From Labilibaculum sp. K2S (GTDB taxonomy: Bacteria; Bacteroidota; Bacteroidia; Bacteroidales; Marinifilaceae): a stretch of 64,000 nucleotides of DNA. The stretch lies in NCBI RefSeq assembly GCF_030372765.1, contig NZ_JAUCMW010000002.1, positions 75,285 to 139,284 of the forward strand, written 5' to 3'. The notes beneath the pieces were generated by a model. That model saw only the letters and a list, made by a program, of their open reading frames with translations, had not been told where the DNA came from and did no database searches. The translations under genes were made by a program, and so were the position numbers. This document shows positions 45,595-54,697 of this stretch, in pieces. The stretch's first letter is position 1. Each line of letters starts with the position of its first letter.

Positions 45595-46842
45595 CTAAGC
45601 CTTTTCAATCTTATATTCACTTAAATCCAAGTCCTGCAACCTCTTCTTTGTCGGATCAACAATCAAATTATAAACTGTTCCTGCAAAAAGTATCACAGCA
45701 AAAACTGTAGCAAGCATAAATCCATACTTTGCATCGCTTCCAAAGGCATCACTTATTGCTCCCATGGCCAATGGTCCAAGTGCTGCACCGGCCGCTGTGA
45801 AAAACAGAATCACTCCAGCAACTGCTCCATGACTGGATTTTGGGAAACAACTAATTCCTTTCGAATTAATGGTTGGATAAATAACCGACATAAATAGCCC
45901 TGATAGCGGCAATAACAATACGGTTGCTTCCACTCCAAATAACATGCTGCCAACAAAACAAACCAAAATAGCAAAACTAAACAAACTTAATACAACAGCC
46001 CAGTTAAAGCGAGACATCATCCATGCACCTAAAAAACGTCCTCCCGCTCTTAAAATAAAGAAAATAGGCAAGGCATAAGTGGCAATAAATAACAAGCTGC
46101 CATCATATCCTTTAATCAAAGTAGGCATCCAAACATAAATAGCAGCTTCAACCGAAACATAAAGGAAAGCTCCCATAGAAAAACCAAAAGCATAAGGATC
46201 TTTAATCATTGCCAAACTTCGCTTAAGGTTAATCGGCTCTTCTGATTTTTTGATTGTTTCGGGATATTTAACCTTAGCTGCAATTAAAATTAGAACAACA
46301 CATAAACTTGCAGCTACAACATAAAGCCATTTCCAATCTACTCCTTCACTCAAAAAATAACTTACAATAAAAGGGCCGATGATAGCACCAACACCAAAAA
46401 AACCTTCAACTGCATTCATCGTAGAAGTATGATCCTTTGTTGATGTAGTAATGTCTCCTATTAGAGCCAAGGCTCCTGTTTTAAATATTCCTATAGCCGC
46501 TCCCGAAATCATCATCAGGGTCAAGAAAAATGCAAAAGCATTTCCAATAATAAACAGATAGGAATTAACAACGAAAAGAAGCAAGCCAAGTATAATTGTT
46601 TTCTTTCGTCCTAATTTATCTGCTAAAAACCCAAGTAAGATTCCGGCCAAAGCTATTGCTGTCATCGGACCATAGTGCAGCAATCCTGCCGCTGTCATGT
46701 TTAAATCGAAAGTCTTCATTACTTCCGGAATAATAACTCCAACCGCATCGGTTGTCATGGCAAACATCAAAAACATCATGTATGTCAGCCATTTAATCAG
46801 CTTTATATTTGTATTTCCTTGTGTATTATTAGTATTTCGCAT
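45595..46842 (-). CDS. MFS transporter of the GH13_18 locus
   Basis: Inner-membrane transporter of 415 residues with about twelve helices. MFS marks: GILLGFLADKLGRKKTIILG after helix 2, GAIIGPFIVSYFL and SGLFMSVIYPTINSKGISCFPKSSHGAVAGVILFFTAAGAALGPL in the second half. It does not look like the SP family of the fructan locus. As last gene of the run with the phosphorylase and kinase, it should import the substrate of the phosphorylase from the periplasm. Confidence 0.87.
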   Translation of the reverse strand: MRNTNNTQGNTNIKLIKWLTYMMFLMFAMTTDAVGVIIPEVMKTFDLNMTAAGLLHYGPMTAIALAGILLGFLADKLGRKKTIILGLLLFVVNSYLFIIGNAFAFFLTLMMISGAAIGIFKTGALALIGDITTSTKDHTSTMNAVEGFFGVGAIIGPFIVSYFLSEGVDWKWLYVVAASLCVVLILIAAKVKYPETIKKSEEPINLKRSLAMIKDPYAFGFSMGAFLYVSVEAAIYVWMPTLIKGYDGSLLFIATYALPIFFILRAGGRFLGAWMMSRFNWAVVLSLFSFAILVCFVGSMLFGVEATVLLLPLSGLFMSVIYPTINSKGISCFPKSSHGAVAGVILFFTAAGAALGPLAMGAISDAFGSDAKYGFMLATVFAVILFAGTVYNLIVDPTKKRLQDLDLSEYKIEKA

Positions 46843-46873
46843 TTTTTTATTTTTATGTAAGAATAAAACAATC

Positions 46874-48589
46874 TTACTGGAAATTATACACTACATTTCC
46901 CTTTTCGTTGGTCGCAACTATATTGAAGGTATGTGTTTTTAAGTTTGCATCAAAAACGGCAATGCATCCATTATTTTCCCATTCTAATTTCAGCAATTCC
47001 GGTTTAGATTCCAGAATTTTTAGTTTAGCATCAAAACCAAAAGCCGGAAAATTATTTCTAAATTTCAACAAGGAGAGTTGCTTAAGTACCACATTTTTCC
47101 CTAATTCATTGCATGCTTCCTCTAGTTGAAAATTTGTTCTGTTAATTTCTTTGTGTCCTCCAGCCCCGGCATTTTTGACAGCTTTATGATCATTCTTTCC
47201 TGCAAGAAGATCGAGATACCAAACCTGAGGTTTACCGGGCATAAAAATTTGAATAGCTCTCGCCAACAGAAGTTTTGCATCATCTTCGCCCAATGCGCTG
47301 TAATACGTTGCATTTACCTGATAATACATGTTCTTTTCCCCATGCAGATCTTTCACAAATCCTCCTCGTTCAACAACAGTGTCAATCAAAACCTGAATCT
47401 GTTCTTCAGTCAGCAAGCCTTTTAAATCCAACAAAGGAATTCCATCATGACAACCAAGCATATTTACAACTTTGATATCTTTTTCCAACATGTCCTTAAT
47501 CCATTTGATCAAGACTACATTTGTGTTTCTTTCAAAAGCATCAATAATTAATCCGGGCAAGAAAAAATCATAAGTCAAATAGCCTTCACTTGCTAATTTT
47601 TCATGCATTTTATCTTCGTACTTTGCATGTATTTCGGGCAAGAGAGTTAAATTATATTTATCGGCCAGATCTTTCACCTTCCCAAGTAAATTCCATGTTC
47701 CAGGATCATTCAAAAAATTTGGCAAACCAGGTTCTTTAGGAGCATATGCAAATGCATCAAGCCTAATAATCTCGGCACCATAACCGGATAGTTTTTTCAA
47801 GGTATCTTCGTAAAATTCCCACACCAACGGAGACTTGATATTAAGATCCATTTGTCCAAGATATTTTCTTCTGGATTCCAGTAAGTCAATTGTATCTTTA
47901 CGATACTCGTCAAATTTTCCAAATTCAATCTCTACAGGCTTTTTTCCTTCACCTATAGCTGTATTTACTATTTTCGCCAGTCTATCTGCCGAAACATATT
48001 GAATATCTGAAGCCTTCATCAAATCCTGAGCATCAATTTTCTCATATTTCACTTCCTGATAAAAAGTGTTCCAGTAAGGAACCTCCTTCCCGTCGGGCAT
48101 GCTAACCATTAAAATCGGCAAACCAGGTTTTCTGAAAAACATGTCTTTGATGTATTCTGCATCAGGTTGGATATAACCTTCTTCTCTTATCTCTCCACAT
48201 CCATCCCAGAATTTATTCCATGGTATAAAAAACTCCTTATACCTGGAATTCTCTCCATTTTTTAAAATATCCTGAAACTGACTGGAAAGAACAGACGAAT
48301 GGTTTAACACAAAATCAAACTTTAGTGCAATGTTCATTTTTTTCAGTTCGATTAAATTTTCCTTCGAAGCATACATCTTGTTCAGGTTATAATCTATAAC
48401 TGAAAAACCTCTGTCTAAATCGGTATTAAAAACACTAGGTAAAATATAGAATGACTGAAATACATCCTCCAGTTCATCTTTATCAAGGAATTTAATGATA
48501 TCATCTAAAGTTCCTCCAATACTATCAGGATAAGCATTCAGCATTGGACCCGATTTTATGATTAATTTATTCTCATTCATGTCTTTCAT
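46874..48589 (-). CDS. GH13_18-type glycoside phosphorylase (sucrose phosphorylase family)
   Basis: Cytoplasmic enzyme of 571 residues, resembling sucrose phosphorylases. Such enzymes split an alpha-glucoside with phosphate to alpha-glucose 1-phosphate. Nucleophile D278 is in EIIRLDAFAY, acid/base E319 in LLPEIHAKYE and the transition-state Asp D382 in LGCHDGIPLLD; the YYQVNATYYSALGEDD and PQVWYLDLLAGKND blocks are family signatures. It is about 70 residues longer than classical enzymes (about 500). The extra part lies at about residues 186-245, before QMDLNIKSPLVWEFYE. The acceptor loop after HDGIP is short compared with bifidobacterial sucrose phosphorylase. Sucrose, sucrose 6'-phosphate, glucosylglycerol and glucosylglycerate are possible substrates. 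Confidence 0.87.
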   Translation of the reverse strand: MKDMNENKLIIKSGPMLNAYPDSIGGTLDDIIKFLDKDELEDVFQSFYILPSVFNTDLDRGFSVIDYNLNKMYASKENLIELKKMNIALKFDFVLNHSSVLSSQFQDILKNGENSRYKEFFIPWNKFWDGCGEIREEGYIQPDAEYIKDMFFRKPGLPILMVSMPDGKEVPYWNTFYQEVKYEKIDAQDLMKASDIQYVSADRLAKIVNTAIGEGKKPVEIEFGKFDEYRKDTIDLLESRRKYLGQMDLNIKSPLVWEFYEDTLKKLSGYGAEIIRLDAFAYAPKEPGLPNFLNDPGTWNLLGKVKDLADKYNLTLLPEIHAKYEDKMHEKLASEGYLTYDFFLPGLIIDAFERNTNVVLIKWIKDMLEKDIKVVNMLGCHDGIPLLDLKGLLTEEQIQVLIDTVVERGGFVKDLHGEKNMYYQVNATYYSALGEDDAKLLLARAIQIFMPGKPQVWYLDLLAGKNDHKAVKNAGAGGHKEINRTNFQLEEACNELGKNVVLKQLSLLKFRNNFPAFGFDAKLKILESKPELLKLEWENNGCIAVFDANLKTHTFNIVATNEKGNVVYNFQ

Positions 48590-48671
48590 CTCCTCCTATC
48601 TAATCAAGATATTAATCATTAAACTTGAAATTATAATGCCACAGTTATTTACGTTAAGGCAAAACAGTTAA

Positions 48672-49322
48672 TTATTTTGTTTCCAACTCATAATCTTTTG
48701 TGATTACAAAATCAGCCAGTTGTTTATGACCGGCAATTATTTTATGCTCGGTTACCAGTACCTGCTCAATAAAAGGATCACCAACTTCTTTCCCTCTGTT
48801 TCTCTTCTGTCTGTGCTCCAAAGTATCAATTCTGTTACGGGCAATAAAAACCTTTGTATCTACATTTTTTAACAAAGCAGTATAAGTGCCTTCTGCAATT
48901 ACAACCTGAATTCCTTCCAGACTAATTACCTCATCTTCTACACTATTTTTATTATAATCAATCAAAGGTTTTACAATCTCATTCTTGCCATCAATAGCAT
49001 CCTGTAAATTCTGATCCATTAAATCCATTTTCACTTCAACATGAGGTCCTAACCATTCAGGATCTTCTCTTCTTTTTGCATCATTTGATTTAGGAGGAAG
49101 AACAAAATAATCATCCTGTCCAAGCAATACCGATTTTATTCCTTCCTTCTCCAACTCATCGGCAATAGCCTTTCCTGTTTCTGATTTTCCACTTCCCGAT
49201 TCACCAGATACGGTAATTGTATATCGTTTTCCCTTACTTTTAATTTTATCAACCAAACTAGGAGCAATTATTCCTGCAACCTTAACATGGTGTTCTTCCA
49301 CTACAATAACATCACCCTTCAT
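48672..49322 (-). CDS. P-loop kinase of the uridine kinase/phosphoribulokinase fold
   Basis: Cytoplasmic kinase-like protein of 216 residues. The Walker A loop is SGESGSGKSETG at 39-50, followed by LLGQDDYFVLPP (the equivalent of the PQDSYY motif), VEVKMDLMDQNLQDAIDG, VIAEGTYTALLKNVD (Walker B-like strand) and the basic RNRIDTLEHRQKRNRG lid. It is only distantly like the true uridine kinase encoded at 15238-15855. Enzymes of this fold also phosphorylate D-glycerate, pantothenate and ribulose phosphate. It is 82 bp upstream of the phosphorylase gene, so its substrate may be the acceptor released by that enzyme. Confidence 0.82.
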   Translation of the reverse strand: MKGDVIVVEEHHVKVAGIIAPSLVDKIKSKGKRYTITVSGESGSGKSETGKAIADELEKEGIKSVLLGQDDYFVLPPKSNDAKRREDPEWLGPHVEVKMDLMDQNLQDAIDGKNEIVKPLIDYNKNSVEDEVISLEGIQVVIAEGTYTALLKNVDTKVFIARNRIDTLEHRQKRNRGKEVGDPFIEQVLVTEHKIIAGHKQLADFVITKDYELETK

Positions 49323-49422
49323 GATTTCATTTTTTAATTATTTTTTTGATTTTCCGGACATACCTTTAGTGTTTCGGAGGAGATAAAAACCTCCCCCGTT
49401 CACTTTTTTTCTAATCTGACTT

Positions 49423-52083
49423 TTAAAATGTATAAGTTATACTAAGTGTAGAAGCTCTACCGGTAATCGGTCTCGCTCTCATGTAATTTGTAGTATTTTC
49501 AACAAAAGTATCTCCTTCCATTTCAGTAAATCCAAGTGTATTAAACAAATTATTTACATTTGCACGTATCGCTAAACCTTTGGTAATGTTCTGACTGGCA
49601 TAAGCATTCACGTAAGCGTATCCTGGTAACACAATACCATTATCATCCTGAGCATATACCTTTGTTGTACCTATCAAACTAAAACCGATTGACGTTTTGC
49701 CTTTGTTGAAATCATATGAAGGTGTAATGTTGTACAATAAATCAGGTACTCTTCGAGGAGTATTTCCTTTTTCATCAGCGTTTAAACTTTTATCTATTTC
49801 GGCATGAGTGTAAGTTGCTCCAAAAGCCACATTGAAATTTGATTTTTGATAAATCCCTTCGAATTCAGCACCATAAGTTGTGAATTCCTTGTTAATAATT
49901 TTACCAAACTCTTCATTCTGTTCCGAAATATCAGTATAAAAACCTGTAACAATTACAGCCAGTGATGGAGATTTGTATTTGTATCCCAATTCGAATTGCT
50001 TGATTTCATCAGCATCCAGTCCGTCAACAGTTCCTCCTTCAGGAGTGATAAACGGAGAATACAACAAACGATCTGCATTTGCTCTGCCACCTTTACTGTA
50101 GCGTGTATAAACAGCCTGATCGTCGTTAATCTTATAATTAGCACCAACAGAATAAGAAACATAGTTGTAATCGTAATCAACAGGCATTGGATTTGCATTG
50201 TCCAAAACAGTTACACTTTCTTCAACCGGAGTTATGCTTCCGTTATTATCAACATCAACAGGAGCTTGATAATTTGACAAATAGTAACCTGTTACTTCAC
50301 CCATATCGTAACGAACACTACCTTCAATATTTAATTGATCAGTAACTTCAATACCAACATTTGCATAAACAGCATCAATATCATAAGTCATATCGTAACC
50401 ACGGGTACAGCAATTTCCCCAGAATGGAACACCATGCGCAGTTAAACCATTACTGCTGTAGTATGAATTATCTGCACTTGCGATATTCATTAATCTTGCT
50501 CCATCAGAACTTATATCAGTAAGGTACTCTTGCCACAACCAAGTCATTCCTATTTTTTGCTGTGCTTTATAATAACCTGCTGTAAAATCTACTTTGTCAA
50601 ATGATTTAGATAAGTAAAAATCATTTGTGAAATTACTTAGATCGTTCATTTCCACATCCATAAGGATCGTTTTCATCAGCAATCCATTGTTGTTTAAACC
50701 ATTGATTTGCGACTCACTCAAGGCAACACCAGCATTCTTACCATTTGCATAGCTTAAACTATATCCTGCACCTGCAATACTTTCAGCAATGTCATTTGCT
50801 TCTCCAACCTGTGCTGGAAATGGGGTTGTAAATGAACCGTGATTGTTGGCATAACGAAATTTTTCTTTTAGCTGCCATCCTTCACCAATATCGAAGGAAA
50901 ATTCACCACCCACAACTTTCGAAACGGGATGCATTCCATCACCAATATTACTGGTTCTGCTATTTCCATTAGCATCCACACTTAATACATGCATGAAACC
51001 AGGATTTTGAAGAGAACTATTGGTCAAATCAAAACCTGGAATTGATTTGTAATTAGGGTCAGATTTAGTTCCTGTTACTTTCACAGGCATCGGCATGTAT
51101 GAAATTGACTTATCATCTAAAACTTTAAAATACAACCGAACATATCCCTTTTCAAATTCTTTCGTGATATTCGCTTTTATCTGACCTCCGCTATTACCTG
51201 TATATCCAGGATTTCTAGGACCTTCTCCTTCGCGGAAAAATCCACCAACATGAAATCGGAATCCATTCCCGATTGGAGCTCCATACTCAAAATCTGTTCT
51301 GTGTGATTTGTAATCAAGTCCCATGGTCATTCCAATACTTCCACCTTCAACTGCACCATTTTTACTGATAAAGTTGATGATACCAGCAGGTGAATTACTT
51401 GCAAACGTTGAAGCACTACCACCCTTAATAGCTTCAATGCGGCCAATTGTTCTATCCGATCTTAAAAAAATATCCGCATTACCAAAAGAGATATCGCCAA
51501 ACTGCATTACCGGCAAACCATCTTCGTGAAGTTGTAAAAATTTTGAACCTCCTGAAGCAATTGGAATACCACGAACAGCTATATTCGCATTTCCTTCACC
51601 TCCTGAAGATTCAGAACGAATACCCGGAATTGCTTTAAACAGTTCTGCAGTGGTAGCAGCTCCAAAAACCTCAACAAATTTTGGTTTTAGTGTTGTTAGT
51701 GCAACACTCGATTCAATGTTCGATTTTTGATTCACAACACCAGTTACTGTAACCTGATCCAAACCAATTAAATCTGCAGACAAATCAAAATCAAGTCTAA
51801 TTTCCTGATCTGCAAGAATAGTAACTTCTTTCTCTACTTTCGAGTACCCAATAAAAGATGCCACAATAGTATAGGTACCCGCTTCAATATTTCCCAACAG
51901 GTAAGTCCCATCAATATTTGAAATAGTACCATTTGTTGTTCCTTTAACAACTACAGATGCTCCAATTAAGGGTTCTTCATAAAGCTTATCTGTAACGTTC
52001 CCTTTTAAAATCCCTGTTTGCGCATTAATCAATCCAATAAAAAGGATAAGATTAGCAAACGTCAAAAGAATCTTTCGTTTCAT
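49423..52083 (-). CDS. TonB-dependent receptor of the GH13_18 locus
   Basis: Outer-membrane transporter of 886 residues. A signal peptide ends at IGLINAQ, followed by a carboxypeptidase-D-like domain (GNVTDKLYEEPLIGASVVVKGTTNG), a plug (VTVTGVVNQKSNIESSVALTTL; ANIAVRGIPIASGGSKFLQLHEDGLP; IGRIEAIKGGSASTFASNSPAGIINFISKNG) and a barrel ending in STLSITYTF. It is shorter than SusC proteins and has no SusD partner. It is probably a receptor for a small solute. It is the first gene of the run, next to the LacI operators. Confidence 0.93.
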   Translation of the reverse strand: MKRKILLTFANLILFIGLINAQTGILKGNVTDKLYEEPLIGASVVVKGTTNGTISNIDGTYLLGNIEAGTYTIVASFIGYSKVEKEVTILADQEIRLDFDLSADLIGLDQVTVTGVVNQKSNIESSVALTTLKPKFVEVFGAATTAELFKAIPGIRSESSGGEGNANIAVRGIPIASGGSKFLQLHEDGLPVMQFGDISFGNADIFLRSDRTIGRIEAIKGGSASTFASNSPAGIINFISKNGAVEGGSIGMTMGLDYKSHRTDFEYGAPIGNGFRFHVGGFFREGEGPRNPGYTGNSGGQIKANITKEFEKGYVRLYFKVLDDKSISYMPMPVKVTGTKSDPNYKSIPGFDLTNSSLQNPGFMHVLSVDANGNSRTSNIGDGMHPVSKVVGGEFSFDIGEGWQLKEKFRYANNHGSFTTPFPAQVGEANDIAESIAGAGYSLSYANGKNAGVALSESQINGLNNNGLLMKTILMDVEMNDLSNFTNDFYLSKSFDKVDFTAGYYKAQQKIGMTWLWQEYLTDISSDGARLMNIASADNSYYSSNGLTAHGVPFWGNCCTRGYDMTYDIDAVYANVGIEVTDQLNIEGSVRYDMGEVTGYYLSNYQAPVDVDNNGSITPVEESVTVLDNANPMPVDYDYNYVSYSVGANYKINDDQAVYTRYSKGGRANADRLLYSPFITPEGGTVDGLDADEIKQFELGYKYKSPSLAVIVTGFYTDISEQNEEFGKIINKEFTTYGAEFEGIYQKSNFNVAFGATYTHAEIDKSLNADEKGNTPRRVPDLLYNITPSYDFNKGKTSIGFSLIGTTKVYAQDDNGIVLPGYAYVNAYASQNITKGLAIRANVNNLFNTLGFTEMEGDTFVENTTNYMRARPITGRASTLSITYTF

Positions 52084-52142
52084 AAATTCATTTTATTAAT
52101 CTATTACGAGTGAAACATCTGGGATGTAAGGAATTTTTTGTT

Positions 52143-52150
52143 CAAATTTA
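52143..52150 (-). promoter_or_regulatory. -7 promoter box of the TonB receptor operon
   Basis: On the minus strand the box reads TAAATTTG, a full TAnnTTTG match, 60 bp before the start codon at 52083. The candidate LacI operators (52294-52325) lie about 150 bp upstream of it. Confidence 0.55.
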
Positions 52151-52293
52151 CATCCATAGGTATTTCAAAGAAATAGTAGTTAGTTGATTCGTTTTTTTTC
52201 GCAATCGTTATCTTAGCTAAGATTATACTAGCAAACATAGTTAATTCGAAAACAATAGTCAACACATAAACACCTTAAAAACAGATCGTTAAA

Positions 52294-52325
52294 ACCGCAA
52301 CCGGTCGTGCAACCGGTTGCGGTTA
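52294..52325. promoter_or_regulatory. Double LacI-type operator in the divergent lacI/receptor region
   Basis: The 13-base arms AACCGCAACCGGT (52294-52306) and ACCGGTTGCGGTT (52313-52325) form a perfect inverted repeat with a 6-base gap. Within it, GCAACCGGTTGC (52310-52321) is a perfect operator-like palindrome centred on CG, and GCAACCGGTCGTGC (52298-52311) is a weaker one. Such elements are classical LacI-family operators. The site sits 61 bp before the lacI ATG and between two divergent genes, so it probably serves both autoregulation and control of the receptor operon. Confidence 0.8.
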
Positions 52326-52385
52326 ATAACTTTTAATAAAATATTTCAAACGATTTCGAAAAATAAACATGAAAACATATTATTC

Positions 52386-53399
52386 ATGACTAATAAAGCC
52401 ATTACAATAATTGACATTGCAAAACTTCTAGGTGTTTCGAAATCTACAGTCAGCAGAGCTCTTAAAGATCACCCGGACATTAGTAATGCTACAAAAGAGG
52501 CCGTACACATGATGGCCAAACAGCTTAAATACAAACCAAATGCGGTTGCTATGTCCTTACGACATAAAAAAAGCAAAGTGATTGGTTTAATTGTACCTAC
52601 CCTTTCTCCGTTTTTTTTCCCCTCTGTTATTCACGGAATTGAAAATGAAGTTAATAAGAGAGGTTATAATTTAATGATTCTGCAGTCCAACGAATCATAC
52701 GAAAGAGAAGTGCGTAATGTAGATATCCTGCAAAGCAATAATGTGGAAGGAATTTTGGTCTCCATTTCCAGAAAAACCGAAGATCTAAGCCATTTCACTA
52801 GTCTAATTGAGGATAATACTCCTATTGTTTTTTTCGATCGAATTCCAAAATCCATTCAAGCAGACATGGTTTTAGTTGATGATGTTTTAGGTGCATTCAC
52901 TGCAGTTGAACATTTGATTTCGATAGGAAAAAGAAAAATTGCAATATGCCTGGGGAATCCAAATTTACTAATTAGCAGCAATCGACTAAGTGGATACAAG
53001 AAGGCATTAAAGAAACATAGCATAGAAATTAATGAGGAATTTATTATAACAGGAGAGTCATCGGAGGAAGCTGAAAACGAAACAAAAAAGCTTTTAGAAT
53101 TAACAAATCCCCCTGATGCAATTCTGGCAATTAGTGATCTCACAATGTCTGGAATCATGAAAGCTATGTATGCAAAAAAAATTAAAATTCCTGAAGATAT
53201 TGCTGTTATTGGTTTTTGTGAAGATACATTCAGTCAAATGTATAACCCTCCGGTTTCAACAATTGACCCAATGGGAATAGAAATTGGTAAAATTGCAACC
53301 GAAAGACTTTTTCAAAGAATTCACGAAAACAACATATTAGAACCCAAAACAATTAACCTATCAAGTAGATTAATTATTAGAGATTCAACAAAAATATAA
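52386..53399 (+). CDS. LacI-family transcriptional regulator
   Basis: DNA-binding regulator of 337 residues with the chosen start. The N-terminal helix-turn-helix (TIIDIAKLLGVSKSTVSRALKDHPDIS) and hinge (AVAMSLRHKKSKVIGLIVPTLS) are followed by a type I periplasmic-binding-like effector domain (FFFPSVIHGIENEVNKRGYNLMILQS; DNTPIVFFDRIP; AISDLTMSGIMKAMYAKKIKIPEDIAVIGF). It probably represses the divergent TonB-kinase-GH13_18-MFS operon until the imported sugar or its product binds. An ATG 23 codons upstream (52317) is in frame but lies within the operator region. Confidence 0.94.
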   Translation: MTNKAITIIDIAKLLGVSKSTVSRALKDHPDISNATKEAVHMMAKQLKYKPNAVAMSLRHKKSKVIGLIVPTLSPFFFPSVIHGIENEVNKRGYNLMILQSNESYEREVRNVDILQSNNVEGILVSISRKTEDLSHFTSLIEDNTPIVFFDRIPKSIQADMVLVDDVLGAFTAVEHLISIGKRKIAICLGNPNLLISSNRLSGYKKALKKHSIEINEEFIITGESSEEAENETKKLLELTNPPDAILAISDLTMSGIMKAMYAKKIKIPEDIAVIGFCEDTFSQMYNPPVSTIDPMGIEIGKIATERLFQRIHENNILEPKTINLSSRLIIRDSTKI

Positions 53400-53543
53400 C
53401 ATCTAAATACATAAATAAATACTTAAAGGTTTGTTTATCCACAATAAATTGATATTTTAGAAGGAGATTTCAACTTAACTTGTTTTTTCAAGCTCCCGGT
53501 TTCTTGCCCAACATTTGAAAAATATGGATTAACGGATACGAGG

Positions 53544-54638
53544 ATGATGAATCTTACGGATATTTTAAAGAATAACATTTCTGTTCACTCTCTTATTGAG
53601 TCAATGTCCGAAGGCATAATTTTCACGAATAAGGAGGGTGAAATATTATCTGTAAATGAAACAACAAACCAGTTATTTGGATACAAAAGAAATGAACTAA
53701 TCGGTCAACCAATCGAAAATCTGATTCCAAACAGATTTAGAGACAAACACAAAACCCACCTGCTTAGTTATTTTTCAGCTCCCAAAGTACGTCCTATGGG
53801 ACATGCAAATTCGAAACTATCCGGAACTAAAAAAGATGGAACTATTTTTTCACTTGAAATTAGTTTGAGTTTTATCAATACAGACAAAGAACTACTTGCT
53901 ATCGCTTTTATTACTGATATTTCATCACGGGTAAAGGCTGAGAACGAACTAAAAATACGGAACATTGAATTAGACGCATTTGCTCATACGATTGCCCATG
54001 AACTGCATTCCCAACTAAACAGCATCATCGGCTTTAGTCAATTGATACTTAACGATAATGATTTAAGCGAACAGAAACGCAGCTCCTTTTTGGACATGAT
54101 AGTTGCCAGCAGCCTTAAAATGAACAGCATTATTCGGGAAATGCTTCTTTTCTCAAGTCTTAAAAAAGATGAAATTGTAAAAACTCAGCTCTCAATGAAG
54201 AATATAGTTGATGAGGCTGTTAACAGAATTGCAGACTCTGAAAAAAAATCAGCTAAAATTTCCATATCAGATGATTTTGAACCTTCTTTGGGTTATGGAC
54301 CATGGATTGAAGAGGTTTGGTACAATTACATACGAAATGCCTTAAAGTATGGTGGAACCCCTCCCAGTATCGAAATTGGCAGCTCAAAAGCTAAGGATGG
54401 TTACAATAAATTCTGGGTAAAGGATAACGGCAAAGGGCTTACTAAAAAGCAGTGCGATATTATTTTTGTTGATCCTCAGAAATTAGGAAATGGTTTTATT
54501 AGAGGCCATGGATTAGGATTATCAATCGTAAAGCAAATTGTTCAAAAACTAAACGGCTGGGTAACTGTTGAAAGTACACCTAACAAAGGAAGTAGATTTA
54601 GTTTTTACCTGCCACACTCAGAGAATAATTCCCATTAA
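53544..54638 (+). CDS. PAS-domain sensor histidine kinase
   Basis: Soluble histidine kinase of 364 residues with no membrane segment or signal peptide. A PAS domain fills about 12-128 (LIESMSEGIIFTNKEGEILSVNETTNQLFGYKRNELIGQP...FITDIS). A dimerisation helix follows with H152 in TIAHELHSQLNSIIGFSQLI, then the ATPase domain (DNGKGLTKKQC; RGHGLGLSIVKQIV). The H-box lacks the usual proline four residues after His. No response regulator is nearby, so the partner is unknown. Confidence 0.9.
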   Translation: MMNLTDILKNNISVHSLIESMSEGIIFTNKEGEILSVNETTNQLFGYKRNELIGQPIENLIPNRFRDKHKTHLLSYFSAPKVRPMGHANSKLSGTKKDGTIFSLEISLSFINTDKELLAIAFITDISSRVKAENELKIRNIELDAFAHTIAHELHSQLNSIIGFSQLILNDNDLSEQKRSSFLDMIVASSLKMNSIIREMLLFSSLKKDEIVKTQLSMKNIVDEAVNRIADSEKKSAKISISDDFEPSLGYGPWIEEVWYNYIRNALKYGGTPPSIEIGSSKAKDGYNKFWVKDNGKGLTKKQCDIIFVDPQKLGNGFIRGHGLGLSIVKQIVQKLNGWVTVESTPNKGSRFSFYLPHSENNSH

Positions 54639-54651
54639 AAATTTATTAAGC

Positions 54652-54682
54652 TGATTGCTGATAACAATAGAATCAGCAATCA
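54652..54682. terminator. Hairpin between convergent genes
   Basis: Perfect 11-bp stem TGATTGCTGAT / ATCAGCAATCA (54652-54662 with 54672-54682) with a 9-base loop, between the ends of two convergent genes. No long T run, so termination is probable, not certain. Confidence 0.5.
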
Positions 54683-54697
54683 ACAAAATAACTGTAA

